This document shows positions 25,991 through 35,689 of a stretch of 64,000 nt of DNA, piece by piece. Source of the DNA: Aplectana chamaeleonis (Eukaryota; Nematoda; Chromadorea; Rhabditida; Cosmocercidae); the NCBI GenBank assembly GCA_029168955.1, contig JAPDOI010000039.1, positions 1,860,001 through 1,924,000 on the forward strand, read 5' to 3'. Position numbers and translations under genes: made by a program. Position 1 is the first letter of the stretch, and each line of letters begins with the position of its first letter. The notes beneath the pieces were generated by a model. The model was given only the letters and a program-made list of their open reading frames with translations. It did not search any database and had not been told where the DNA came from.

Positions 25991-27279
25991 CAAGGGCAGG
26001 ATACAAACCATAACTGCTAACTGATTAGCGTATCACCCATTGAGATGAGATGAGGAATGAAATCTTGGATCTCATGTCCTCGAGTCTGTTTCACTGACAA
26101 TATGGCTGTATCGCACGGCGAAATGAAAATATGGCGTTTGGAATATATTCTTCACCAAAACGAGAAAGTTCCGCGAGTTCGCGTAAAGAGCTCCAGAGGG
26201 TATTTGAATCTTCTCTACAGGCCCAACACTTCCCCTCTCTAAAGACAGCGCAAACGATGCTACTGCCTCGCGTGTGCAGTTTTTCGAAGACTAGAAAATC
26301 TTTCTATGGTCGGCTAACCTACCGAGCTTGTTACCGCTTCAAATCAATGTTTACTACTTTTTCGATTGACCGAGTTTTTGGGCAGCTCCGCTTTACAAAG
26401 TTTCGTGTTATCGAAGTTTCAAAGGGGTCTCGAAACTCCATAACGCTAATTGATGGAGTTTTCGCCCAAGTTCGAGAAGGATCGCAGTGTCTTTTGTGGT
26501 TTTCTTTTGTCGGTTCAGAATACGTTGGATCAAACTCGGTGCACGTTAAACTTGCTCCAAGATCAGCCGCGAACCAGCCGCGAATATACCGCAAATGCTC
26601 CCCCCATAGCTAGCTACGAGTTACGAGCGATTTGGCGCCGAAACGCTGGCGCATGCAGTTTGTCCCAAAGGGGTTAACGATGATATTATGGATTAAATTA
26701 TTGACACACAGTGCAGCTACGATGCCGCCACCAACAGCGGTAGGCCTTTGATGCAGGCTTCAGTGCTGGCTCCTCAGGCAAACCATCGCTCCGAGCGGTA
26801 CCGGAGAGCTACTCGAGCGACGCTGTCTCTCCGTTCCGAGCGAAAATTAGCCATCTACTCGGGCCACAGCAGCCGCTCTCCTGGCCATAGCAGTATCGCT
26901 CGGAGCGATCTTCGGTCCCAACTGGAACTGCGGTGGCTCTTCGGGCGAATCAGCGTAGTTTCACCGATGCTTCTCTTCGTTTCTTCACTCGTTTCTCCTC
27001 CTCTAATTTACTCTCTTTCTTATTTCCCTCTTCTCCCAGTCCTCCTTTTCTTCCTATACTGTTTCCTCGTCTTTGTCGTGCCCGGCTGCGCATGTGCTTG
27101 CCCCGTATCGATTTGAAGCAAGCATCGATAAGGATGACATTCCACAAGTTTCTAATGCACACTGGAATTGCTCCAAACACCGGAATATTTAGATCACATG
27201 CCCCAAGATTAGAAGATTAACTGATGCGAGACTGGAAGATGATGCGGACTAGCATTGCAGGTAGGGAGTGGGTGAAATC
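25991..27279. other. no gene recognised
   Basis: Frames of up to 160 codons exist (26131-26613 plus) but show no domain or coding signature I can support. A CTCAGGCAAACCATCGCTC segment near 26776 matches the palindrome at 28567-28616, so part of this is repeat-derived. Confidence 0.4.
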
Positions 27280-27464
27280 TATACTTGTCATCCGAAGATG
27301 AATTTTCGGATAATGGATCGATTCGGATAATGCCGATTTTAAACTTTCCCGATATTGGTTCGATTTAGATAATGCGTTTTTTTCAAATTTTCGGATATCG
27401 GATTACCCGATTCTCGGATACCCGGTCGGATATTCGAAAAGAAGTGATTCGGATACTAAGTATA
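27280..27464. mobile_element. hAT-like MITE H1d, 185 bp
   Basis: Left TATACTTGTCATCCGAA, right TTCGGATACTAAGTATA, with GAATTTTCGGATAATGGATC-type subterminal motifs. Flanks GTGAAATC and GTAGAATC agree at 6 of 8. The right end is almost the same as that of H1a (9240-9290). Confidence 0.72.
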
Positions 27465-27569
27465 GTAGAATCGTGGTAATTAGCCTCCTGTTGTGCATGC
27501 CGAATTTCCATCAAAACGTATCTTTCCCAAAACTTGTATGAACGCCAATAAAACTTACAGCGATTGATT

Positions 27570-28190
27570 GACAACATTTTCTTATATTTCATGACGCGGC
27601 GCACGCTTCTCATGGTGCGCGACTCATATTCCATAACGCGGAGCCCACTTTTTATGAAGCGTGACTCAGTTTCCTTGAAGCGGAGCGCGCTTCTCAATAA
27701 CGCGACTCGGCTTTGATGACGCCGCGCACGCCTCTTATGAGGAGTGACTCATTTCCCATGACGAGGAGCACACTTCTCATGGTGAGCGACTCATATTCCA
27801 TGATACGGAGCACGCTTCTGATAATGCGTACCCATTTTCCATGACATGACGCTCGCTTCTCGTGAAGCGCGACTCATTTTCATGACGCGGCTCACGCTTT
27901 ATATGGTGCAAGACTCATTTTCCGTGACATTACGCCCGCTTCTCGTAAAGCGCGACTCATTTTCCATGACGCGGATCACGCTTTTCATGAATCGCGACTC
28001 ATTTTTCATGACGCGGCTCACGCTTCTCATGGTGCGCGACTCCTTTTTCATGACGCGGAGCACGCTTCCTATAGTGCGCGACTCATTTTCCATGACGCGG
28101 AGCACGCTTCATATTATGCACGACTCATTTTCTATAACGCGGAGCATGCTTCTCATGAGGCTATTGCCATCTGCAATGACGCGGTAGACG
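27570..28190. repeat. degenerate 42-bp minisatellite, about 14 units
   Basis: Units of CATGACGCGGAGCACGCTTC, then TCATGGTGCGCGACTCATTTTC, with 10-25% variation. Frames on both strands read through as 14-residue repeats (for example ESRTMRSV on the minus strand). I judge this a minisatellite and not a protein, because both strands stay open and no start or context supports a gene. Confidence 0.85.
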
Positions 28191-28460
28191 CTCCGCACTA
28201 ATGGCTACTCGTTTTCCGTGATGCTACCCAAGTTTCTTATGAAACCCTCTCTACCTCTCCACAATGTTGCACGCACCACTAACCCCGCCCACATTTTGCA
28301 ACGCGGAGATTCGGTCACGGACGATAAGGAAGGAGGATAGCTGAAGCTTTCGAATGCGTAAGTACTGCAATTGGCAGTGGAATTCCACGCTGGGTCCGTG
28401 ATTGCAGTGTTCAAAGTAATGGTCTGGCTAACACTGCTCGCACTGCTGTGGCCCCGAGAG

Positions 28461-28541
28461 CGACCGGACAGCGGCCGAGGGGCGAACTGGCATCGGACAG
28501 AGACCGCGGTGCCAGTTGGCCCCTCGGCCGCTGTCCGGGCG
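28461..28541. repeat. GC-rich palindrome, 32-bp arms
   Basis: CGACCGGACAGCGGCCGAGG, then GGCGAACTGGCA, is mirrored as TGCCAGTTGGCCCCTCGG, then CCGCTGTCCGGGCG, around an 18-bp loop. Would form a strong hairpin; probably a MITE core. Confidence 0.85.
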
Positions 28542-28566
28542 ATGACGTTATAATTGGGAGGATTCC

Positions 28567-28616
28567 TGACTGACTCAGGCAAACCACCGCTCGGAGCGAT
28601 GGTCTGCCTGAGTCTG
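28567..28616. repeat. short palindrome (ACTCAGGCAAACCACCGCTC)
   Basis: ACTCAGGCAAACCACCGCTC is mirrored as GAGCGATGGTCTGCCTGAGT. A related single arm lies near 26776, indicating a dispersed element. Confidence 0.75.
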
Positions 28617-28799
28617 TCTGGAATTGATTTTGTGATGAATGTTACCGATGCCAACCCCCAGCGTAACTTGATTCTACCAGCTTTATATTTCGTTATGTAC
28701 GCTGCTGGGTACGTCTCTTTGATGAGCTGGGTCGTAGTGGTGGCCGCCTCGCGATTGAGTTCTCCGCTTCAAACCGCGACAAGGGCGGTATAGGAGAAA

Positions 28800-29710
28800 A
28801 GGGCTGTGATTGACTTTAGACAGTTAAGCCTCCAATTATGGCCCTTCGCTTCTTCTGCGCCCTTTTGGCAATTTGAACACGCTTTGCGATTCCCACCCGA
28901 AAATAACTTTGTTCATTGCGAGCGTGTGCGAACGAACGAGAGGCGAAACATAGGTTGGGGAGAGGGGGGGAGAGAAAGAGACGCAGTATACGCGCGCGTA
29001 CGAACACGATCGCCACGAGTAAATTTCGCTTCGACTTTAAAGGGTACACAAGGTATTCCGTTTTCCAAAAGAAAACAGTTCCTTTTCAAGCGAAGTGGCG
29101 AGGTAGATTTCGTGTGCTTGTGGCGCAATTTTTAGGAAAGTCTCCGTTGTCTCTGCTCTACTGGGTATCCGCTCAATGGCAGCGTGTGTGCATAGAACCA
29201 CATCTGTTTTTTTCTATTCAACCCCAAGTTTGAACCAAGTAGAGGTAGTCGGCAAGCACACCTGGATATGCGCCTGTTGAAAGGTAGACAAATTTCCGAG
29301 AGAATTTTTATTCAGGATTTGAGTGTTTTTTTTGACGCCTTTCTGCCATGTTCCACGACCTCGTGGGCCTACATACTTGCTAAAAATATTTTAAAAAATA
29401 AAATACGGTTTCTCGCGCGTATGCTGTATTTGAGTGAATGACCACAGCAAAAATTATCGTAAGCACTGCTTTCGAAGAAAAGTTTCATGACAACTTTAAC
29501 TTTCTTTCATTTATTATAGAAGACATTCAGAAAAAAAAACCTGAAACAAATCATTTCATTCGTCATTTCAGACCAGTTCAGGCCCACATCGCTTTTATTT
29601 CGGCAAACTTCTGAAGAAGCAAGGAATGAAGGAATTACCAATACAATTCTCTTTTATTGTTAAAAATATCAATGCATCACGGCTCATGGTATAGTTCTTG
29701 GAGAGGATAT
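28800..29710. other. no gene recognised
   Basis: Several overlapping frames near 28806-29233 in competing phases, none with a domain. TTATCGTAAGCACTGCTTTC near 29455 resembles an orphan family-A terminus. Confidence 0.4.
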
Positions 29711-30327
29711 ATGTACCAGGTTGTCCAACAATTCTTGTCCGTATAATCAACAATATAATCACCACAGTTATCCACAACAGTGGCCCATCGATTGGGCAGG
29801 TCGCCGATGCCCTTCGCCCAGAACTCCGGGGGCTGCGACTCGAAGAAGTCCGCGATGTCGGATTTGAGATTGTCGTAGTTGGTGAATTTTCTTCCGGCCA
29901 AATGGTGCTTCAGCGGGCGGAACAACTGATAGTCGGAGGGGGCGAGGTCCGGGGAATACGGTGGATGGGCAACCGTCTCCCAGCCGAGTGTCGCCAACTT
30001 CTGCTGGGTCTCCTTCGCCACGTGGGGGCGCGCGTTGTCGTGCAGCAGGTGGAACGAGGCCCGTCGGGGACGCTTTTCTCGGATGGCGGCGGTTATTTTC
30101 TCGAGCTGATCGGTGTAGATGGAGACGGTGACCGTCCTGCCTTACGAAAGCAGCTCGAAATACAGCATGCCCTTGGTGTCCCACCAGCAGCAGAGCATGA
30201 ACTTCAGCGGGTGCAAATCGGCTTTCGGCGTCGTCGGCGGCTCTTCTGCGCGCGGGATCCAGACCGCACGGCGGGCGACGTTGTCGTAGAGGACCCAGCT
30301 CTCATCCCCAGTGACCAGGGGCGGCAT
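29677..30327 (-). pseudogene. mariner transposase, catalytic and C-terminal part, one in-frame stop
   Basis: A mariner transposase nicks and joins DNA at TA sites with a D,D34D triad. On the minus strand one phase runs from MPPLVTGDESWVLYDN (first Asp), through HPLKFMLCCWWDTKG, to a TAA at 30139-30141 right after FELLS. It continues in the same phase through GRTVTV, RRASFHLLHDNARPHVA (second Asp), HPPYSPDLAPSDY (third Asp) and LPNRWATVVDNCGDYIVDY. All three catalytic Asp are present, so the visible lesion in this half is a single nonsense codon. The frame runs through the TIR to a stop outside it, so the native stop appears lost. The segment between the N-terminal helix-turn-helix part and MPPLVTGDE is shorter than in the family, which suggests an internal deletion near the insertion site. 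Confidence 0.93.
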
Positions 30328-30419
30328 TAAGAATCGAGGTAGCGCGCGCCAAAACTAGCGCAAACGCGCTATGGGGACGGCATAGCGCAATCTGCAATCA
30401 AGAACTATGCAGGCGCGCG

Positions 30420-30605
30420 CTTTTCTTAGCCCAAACGCGCTTGGCATAGCCCAGCCGCGCTTGACATAGCCTAAACGCGCTTGGCATAGCCCAGCCGCGC
30501 TTGACATAGCCTAAACGCGCTTGGCATAGCCCAAACGCGCTTGGCATAGCCCAAACGCGCTTGGCATAGCCTAAACGCGCCTGGCATAGCCCAAACGCGC
30601 TATCA
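30420..30605. repeat. 20-bp tandem repeat, about 9 units
   Basis: Units of CGCGCTTGGCATAGCCCAAA with CAGC or TAAA variants at the end. It lies close to the left terminus of the TTAA-flanked element, whose terminus also contains GCGC and CTATGG motifs, so it may be a subterminal array. Confidence 0.9.
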
Positions 30606-31526
30606 TGGAGATCTGAGCGCTGTTTGATATCAAGTACTTGCAAGGCGCGCTACGGAAGCGCGACAGACCCTCTGAAACCGCGCTACCGCTAGCGCTTTAC
30701 ACGAAGCGCGCTACCAGTGGCGCGCGAACGACTCCACGTCGTTTTCCATTCTAGACATCCTTTCCAATCTTTCAAACGCTTAATACCCTGTCGTTTATGT
30801 GAGAAGAAAGCAATATTCTTCTCTTATGTCACCTATTCAGGTTTTTCTTTGAATTATTCCGCTTCAATGGCTCGTTTTGAACAGCGATTAAATAACTTGT
30901 GAATCCGAAGTGTGATAATATTAATGAAACGATGGTGGCAATTGAGTGTGCCCCACCAGGTCCTGCTCCAGATTTCCTGCAAGTGAAAAAAACAGTGCTT
31001 TGACAGTTGCAGGTGTGCAACAGTACATAAACAATCCGAGCTCAAAACTCGCTTATGCTTCGGAGGATTCAAAAACGAGCTTTTTCGTAGCTTTTGTTGT
31101 TTTTTGTTTTGTTTTCCGTAACCAAAAGGCAACTTTCGGGGTGTTCCAAAACAATGTTTTTCGGATTTGGCCGTGATCACCGTTTATCAATTTTTGACAA
31201 ATACGGTAGATTACGGTGGGTATACGGTAGTTTCTTCAGAGTCTCAGATTTTACTCAAAATTTCTGAGCGGGGGTTATTTGCGGTAATGAATACGAATTC
31301 AATGACCATTTGTCGACTTTCGAATAATTGAGGTAGGTTTTGCCTCTAAATGGCATGATGCCTACCGTAGCCAACAGTAAACCTCAGAATCGCGACAAAC
31401 GGACTCGAGATTCGTGTTAAACACCCAAGATTGCCCCAACACACAAGTTCTAAGTCGAATCCAAGTTTTTTTTTTCAAAACACTCTAAACTTTTCATGGG
31501 AGGTGAATCCCCTACCTAGCCGCTAT

Positions 31527-31641
31527 CAGGGATGTGCGGAAATTTTTTTTTGGAAACAGAAAACAAAAAATTCAGTTCGACAGAAAACAGAGAAAATATC
31601 TCCAAAAATGGGCAGAAAACAGAAAATTCCGCACACCCCTG
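31527..31641. mobile_element. hAT-like MITE H2b, 115 bp
   Basis: Termini CAGGGATGTGCGGAAATTTT and AATTCCGCACACCCCTG, with 8-bp flanks GCCGCTAT and GCCGCCAT (7 of 8). The interior is CAGAAAACAGA-type repeats. Same family as the 2-kb element at 41131-43147. Confidence 0.85.
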
Positions 31642-32682
31642 GCCGCCATACTTTGAAAAACACGTTCAACTTTTTTGTTTTTAGGCAGCTGCGAAGACCA
31701 TAATTAGACTCTACACCAAGAACTGTTCTAGAAAAGCACATTTTATACGGAATGGCCAAACTGACTAGAAGTAGTTCCCTTGTGAGCAAATGAGCAAAAT
31801 TTCGCTAGCCAAACACGACTTTTAGCGATGCTACGATAATATTGCCTCAAACCTCTTCAAAGGAGTTTTCGAGCTACTTTACATGAATCAGTTCGTTTAT
31901 CCATTTTTCTTGGCTTAACGGTGGGTATACGAAAGCTTGGTCGAAGTTTCAGATTGGGCTCAAAAATTCCTTGTAGAAGTGGGACGCCAAACACAGATTT
32001 GAGGATAACTTGCCAATACTCGAAATACTAAGATAGGTGCTCAACTTAGTAGGCATTAGGCCTACCGCAACTTACAGTAACCCCCAGACTAGCAACAGAA
32101 GGATCCCCGATTCGTGATCAGCGCCCGAGATTACCCTCTTTGGAACTTTTGAGCGTAATTCAGAAAAGTTTTTTGGAACATCTCGAAAATTCCCGGATGA
32201 AATTCGAAAACACCTCGGAAAAAAGTTTTACAAGTGGGTGAAGCTATAAACACGCCCTTTTTAGAATCCGCCGAGGCACTAACAAAATTATGAGCAGGGA
32301 CTATTCATGTACTGTCACACTCCTACAACACTCTAGAAATAATTTTGCAGAAATTTCAAGGAAGTTATAAGCAAGGAATAGTTCGCAAAGGTGGTGCTAA
32401 TCCTTTTTTCGTCGCCGTATTCGTGGTTGATTAAACGCGTATTCGTGAGCAATTGAAATCAGTCTTCCTTGAAAATTTTGTTGGTAATAACACAGTTTAA
32501 ATGTAAGTAAACGTTTCCTATGGCACAAGGCTGATCAAAGCACCAGGGAAAAAGGCGCGCTTGGCATTGGCGCGGGCTAGCCTTCCTGTTCTTGATAGAA
32601 GGCTAGCAGGCGCGCGCTATGGGCCTCTTCTAGCGCCAGCACAACCGCGCTAGTTCTGGCGCGCGCTACCGGGTTTCTTAAT

Positions 32683-33018
32683 GTCGCCCCAGAACTTTGT
32701 GGTAGCCGAGTAAGTTGAGTCGATTGTGGATGGTGAACTTGCTGCAGCCGAGCGTCGTCGCCAGTTCACGGGTGGTGGCTTCCGGCTTCTCCTTGATACA
32801 GCGACGGACTTCGTCATCATCCACTGTAGAAGGCCTCCCGCTGTGCTGCCCTCGAGGCTCGTGTCGCCGCTCTCGGAACGATTGAACCAGCGGCTGACTG
32901 TGCGTTGGGACACTGCATCCTCCTTGCACGCTCTGCAGATGTTGGCGACCGCGGTGCCCGTGTCGTTGCCCAGCAGCCACTCGTAGTACACGAACGTACG
33001 AATTCGACCTTGGTTCAT
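32683..33018 (-). pseudogene. mariner transposase N-terminal part, frameshifted
   Basis: Starts at ATG 33016-33018 with MNQGRIRTFVYYEWLLGND and shows the mariner DNA-binding region (NICRACKEDAVSQRTVSRWF). It shifts frame around SLEGSTAG into GRPSTVDDDEVRRCIKEKPE and TLGCSKFTIHNRLNLLGYHK, the second helix-turn-helix of the family. It then runs into the TTAA-flanked insertion. Together with 29677-30327 it forms one broken gene: one frameshift, one nonsense codon, a 2.35-kb insertion and probably a small internal deletion. Confidence 0.92.
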
Positions 33019-33195
33019 TTTAGCTTGTACTGGTAGCTAGACGCGGCGACTGCGCCTTTTATACCCCTAGCATGGAACTTTGGAGAACCTTCTAGAAGGT
33101 TCTTACACTTGCCTGATATTATAACACTTCTAAGGAAAATTATAGAATTTTGAAAATCTTCGGACAGGAATTATTGGACGGCCTGGTACTTACAA

Positions 33196-33669
33196 TTTAC
33201 CGCAATGTTTAAAGACTACTATATTGCGGTTGCGGTCAACACACCAACACTACGGCTGAAAACCTGGCGCGCTGCCAGATTTCGTCATCGATCGACACCA
33301 CAGCTGATATCCTAGGTGAGTTACGGTGCTCTTCCTTTTTTCACGCTTGTTTCTGCTCCATTTTGTTTCTGACTCTTATAATATTGTAAATAGGGGTTTT
33401 CCTTGTTGTATGAAAAGAATTCGCCGTTTTTCTATTTTTGAAGAAGGGTTTTGAAAAAAGACACTACAAAGCCCGAAGAACCGGCTATACCACCTCACGC
33501 TGTAAGAAAAGTCCCTATTCGCGATGGGTAATATCAGAAACAGAGTCAGAACAAACAAATCCAGCTGCGTTGTCGATCGATGACGAAATCTGGCAAAAAA
33601 CCACGTTTTCCACTGTAGTTTTAGTGCGCCGACCGCAACCGCACCGTAGCCTTTCAACATCACGGTAAA
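33196..33669. mobile_element. foldback MITE, TTACCG family, copy 2
   Basis: Left TTTACCGCAATGTTTAAAG, GCGGTTGCGGTC, CCAGATTTCGTCATCGATCG; right arm CGATCGATGACGAAATCTGG, GACCGCAACCGCA, CATCACGGTAAA. The right arm lacks the inner ATCCTGGGTGAGTTAC segment kept in the other copy. It lies 9 bp beyond the mariner end. Confidence 0.85.
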
Positions 33670-33753
33670 CTATATAGCCTTCTGTGATATGCCTGTCGAG
33701 TCTACGTAACTTTTTTAGTCTAGTGAATGGACGGGACAGCGAAGGTACATACA

Positions 33754-33904
33754 GGCCATAAAACGGCGAAATTCACATGGTTCGTACGCGTGCTGGTGCA
33801 CAGCGGAGGTTAGAGACAGTGAGAGAGCGGAGAGTAGACGAAGGCCCCGGCTTCACACGCGCCGCTCGCGCCTCGAATGATGTGAATTACGCTGTTTTAT
33901 AGAG
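33754..33904. mobile_element. small inverted-repeat element
   Basis: CCATAAAACGGCGAAATTCACA at the left is mirrored as TGTGAATTACGCTGTTTTATAG at the right, with a GC-rich interior. No clear TSD. Confidence 0.5.
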
Positions 33905-34776
33905 GGTAGATCGCCGTGCGCGATTGAAACATCGTTGGCCGGCAATACTGCAAAAGCAGCACGGTCAGCCGGAATTATCGCGCCTGGTCCATTCACCGGA
34001 CTAAATGCCGATCTAGTTGCAGATGGTGTTATTGCTTTTTCTGTTGATTTTTTTGAATTTTGTTTTTTTCGTTTTACTAGCCCATGGAATATCTTTCATC
34101 TTAATGTTCAGCAAGTCGTTTATTGCAGCGTTCTACTGAACGTAATAAATAAATAATTAAATAAATCTGATACGGAGACAATACATAGTGTCGCATAACC
34201 GAGTTATCGCCTAGGTGTGTAGCATGTGAATTGTCATTTGAAAAGGGAATGGAATCAGCGATCACAAAGTTCTTAACCTTTCCTCTTTTTCTACCTTGAG
34301 CCACCTGAAATGCAAAATGTGGCGAAATGCGCACTCTCCTGACTGAGACAGAAATGTTCTAGATAAATCTTCAACTTGCATAAACTGTATTTTTTTCAAT
34401 TCAATCAACTGTAATCGCAAAGGAGAGTTGTTCGTTCTTTTGAAGAGCTGTAAATTGTTCCGGGAAAATAAGTCGGTTTTTGTGGTGGGAACGAAAAGTG
34501 CAGATGCGAGGCGCGCATTTGAATTCTCTCAGCAAATTGAGCTTGTCGTGTTGCCACGAGACTGATTTGCGAGAGAAGCGAAAAAAAAAACTGAAGTTTC
34601 GCGAGAACACTGCCGAACTTCACTAAAAATTCTGCCACATGAAACAAACACTTAAAGCCAATTCGAAAAAAATAACATGGAGGATTGAGTGGTTTGTATA
34701 ATTCTCGAGAATGCCACGACGTAATCATGACATCATTTTATCGTGTGTGGAGCGATTATTTCTCCAATTCTCCGGA

Positions 34777-34931
34777 GATAGGGGCTCTCTACACACAGAG
34801 AGAGGAGTTGTACCGTTTTTGCAGTTCGAAACGTCGCGCTACTCAATTAAAGCGAAATAGGTCCCAAGTGGAATTAGAGCCGGCAAAGGCGTGAAAACTC
34901 CTTCCTCGGTGTATGGAGAGCCCCGATCCCG
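34777..34931. mobile_element. Mutator-like MITE, 155 bp, with 10-bp identical flanks
   Basis: Termini GATAGGGGCTCTCTACACAC and GTATGGAGAGCCCCGATCCC. The flanks ATTCTCCGGA at 34767-34776 and 34932-34941 are identical over 10 bp (a 9-bp TSD plus one matching base is the usual Mutator-like pattern). Confidence 0.8.
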
Positions 34932-34951
34932 ATTCTCCGGAACAAGAGCTA

Positions 34952-35230
34952 CTGTGCTTATCTGGGCCAAATTCCGTTCCGCAATTGCGTCTCGACACGC
35001 TTTGCGGCCGCACGCGCTCGAGTCAGTCGGGTTTCCAGCGCCAAAGCCGACTCGATGTGGCTTTTTTATACAATTTTCCCCAATTTTTCTTAGTTTCCAG
35101 TTTCCAAAACCCACCTAGAGTCAGCAGATCGGCGGCTGCGGCGCTCGAAGCTCTTCTGACTCGGGAGCGTGCGGCCGCAAAGCGTCTCGAGACACAATTG
35201 CGGACCGGAATTTGGCCCAGATATGCACAG
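34952..35230. mobile_element. palindromic MITE, TA target, second locus
   Basis: CTGTGCTTATCTGGGCC to GGCCCAGATATGCACAG, with TA on each side (34950-34951, 35231-35232). The arms share CGCAATTGCGTC, GACACGCTTTGCGGCCGCAC and the central CAATTTTTCTTAGTTTCCAG with 11964-12240. Confidence 0.88.
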
Positions 35231-35689
35231 TATCTGACTGAATGATGTCATGCTCGCTGCATCATGTACCACCATAAGTACTAGGAGGTGATCTGCGCAT
35301 CATTGGCGAATTGCTGAACGGGTTGACATAAAGTATCAAATTGATTTATTGAGAAATGCCACTGCAGCGGAGAGAATTCGCCTGACAGTTTCCAGTTTGT
35401 GTCCAGCCCGGGACAAGGGCAAATGCAAGGAGATTTTTTCGCTGTACCTTTTTATACCTCGGTTAAACTACAGTGGCCAACCGAACATTGCTCGACACAA
35501 CGCGGTCGCGTCACGGCTCTATAATTTTCTAAATTCTTACTCCAATTTTGTAATATCTTGACCACCGGTGGTGCTGTTTTCCTTCTTCCTAGTTCAGGTA
35601 GATCCCCAAATCAATGACCCCTGGAGAAGGAAGGTGTGTCAATGAAGACATACCGCTCTCCACTTCTTTTTATAGTTTACCCTTTATCA

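Larger units (their letters stand above)
30331..32677. mobile_element. TTAA-flanked element inserted in the mariner
   Basis: TTAA at 30327-30330 and 32678-32681. Inward, the termini are GGTAGCGCGCGCCAAAACTA (30338 on) and TAGTTCTGGCGCGCGCTACC (to about 32670), extending as GCGC-rich sequence. TTAA target sites are characteristic of piggyBac-type elements. No transposase ORF is visible. It carries a 20-bp tandem repeat near the left end and a hAT-like MITE in the middle, so it is a non-autonomous or decayed element. Confidence 0.82.
29716..33186 (-). mobile_element. mariner element, interrupted by a TTAA-flanked insertion
   Basis: Inverted termini CCAGGTTGTCCAACAATTCT (left) and AGGAATTATTGGACGGCCTGG (right, reverse complement CCAGGCCGTCCAATAATTCC), each bordered by TA (29714-29715, 33187-33188), as expected for mariner. 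Transposase lies on the minus strand in two parts, 32683-33018 (N-terminal) and 29677-30327 (catalytic and C-terminal), separated by the insertion at 30331-32677. Without the insertion the element would be about 1.1 kb. Confidence 0.92.

Noticed and set aside
26131..26613. 160-codon frame as a host gene
   Set aside because: No recognisable motif; overlapping frames of similar length on the opposite strand suggest chance.
27383..28187. Repeat protein with a 14-residue period (ESRTMRSV type)
   Set aside because: Both strands are open, units are degenerate and it starts inside a MITE; best explained as a 42-bp minisatellite.
29698..30330. 210-codon plus-strand frame over the mariner
   Set aside because: Antisense shadow of the mariner transposase, whose conserved motifs are all on the minus strand.
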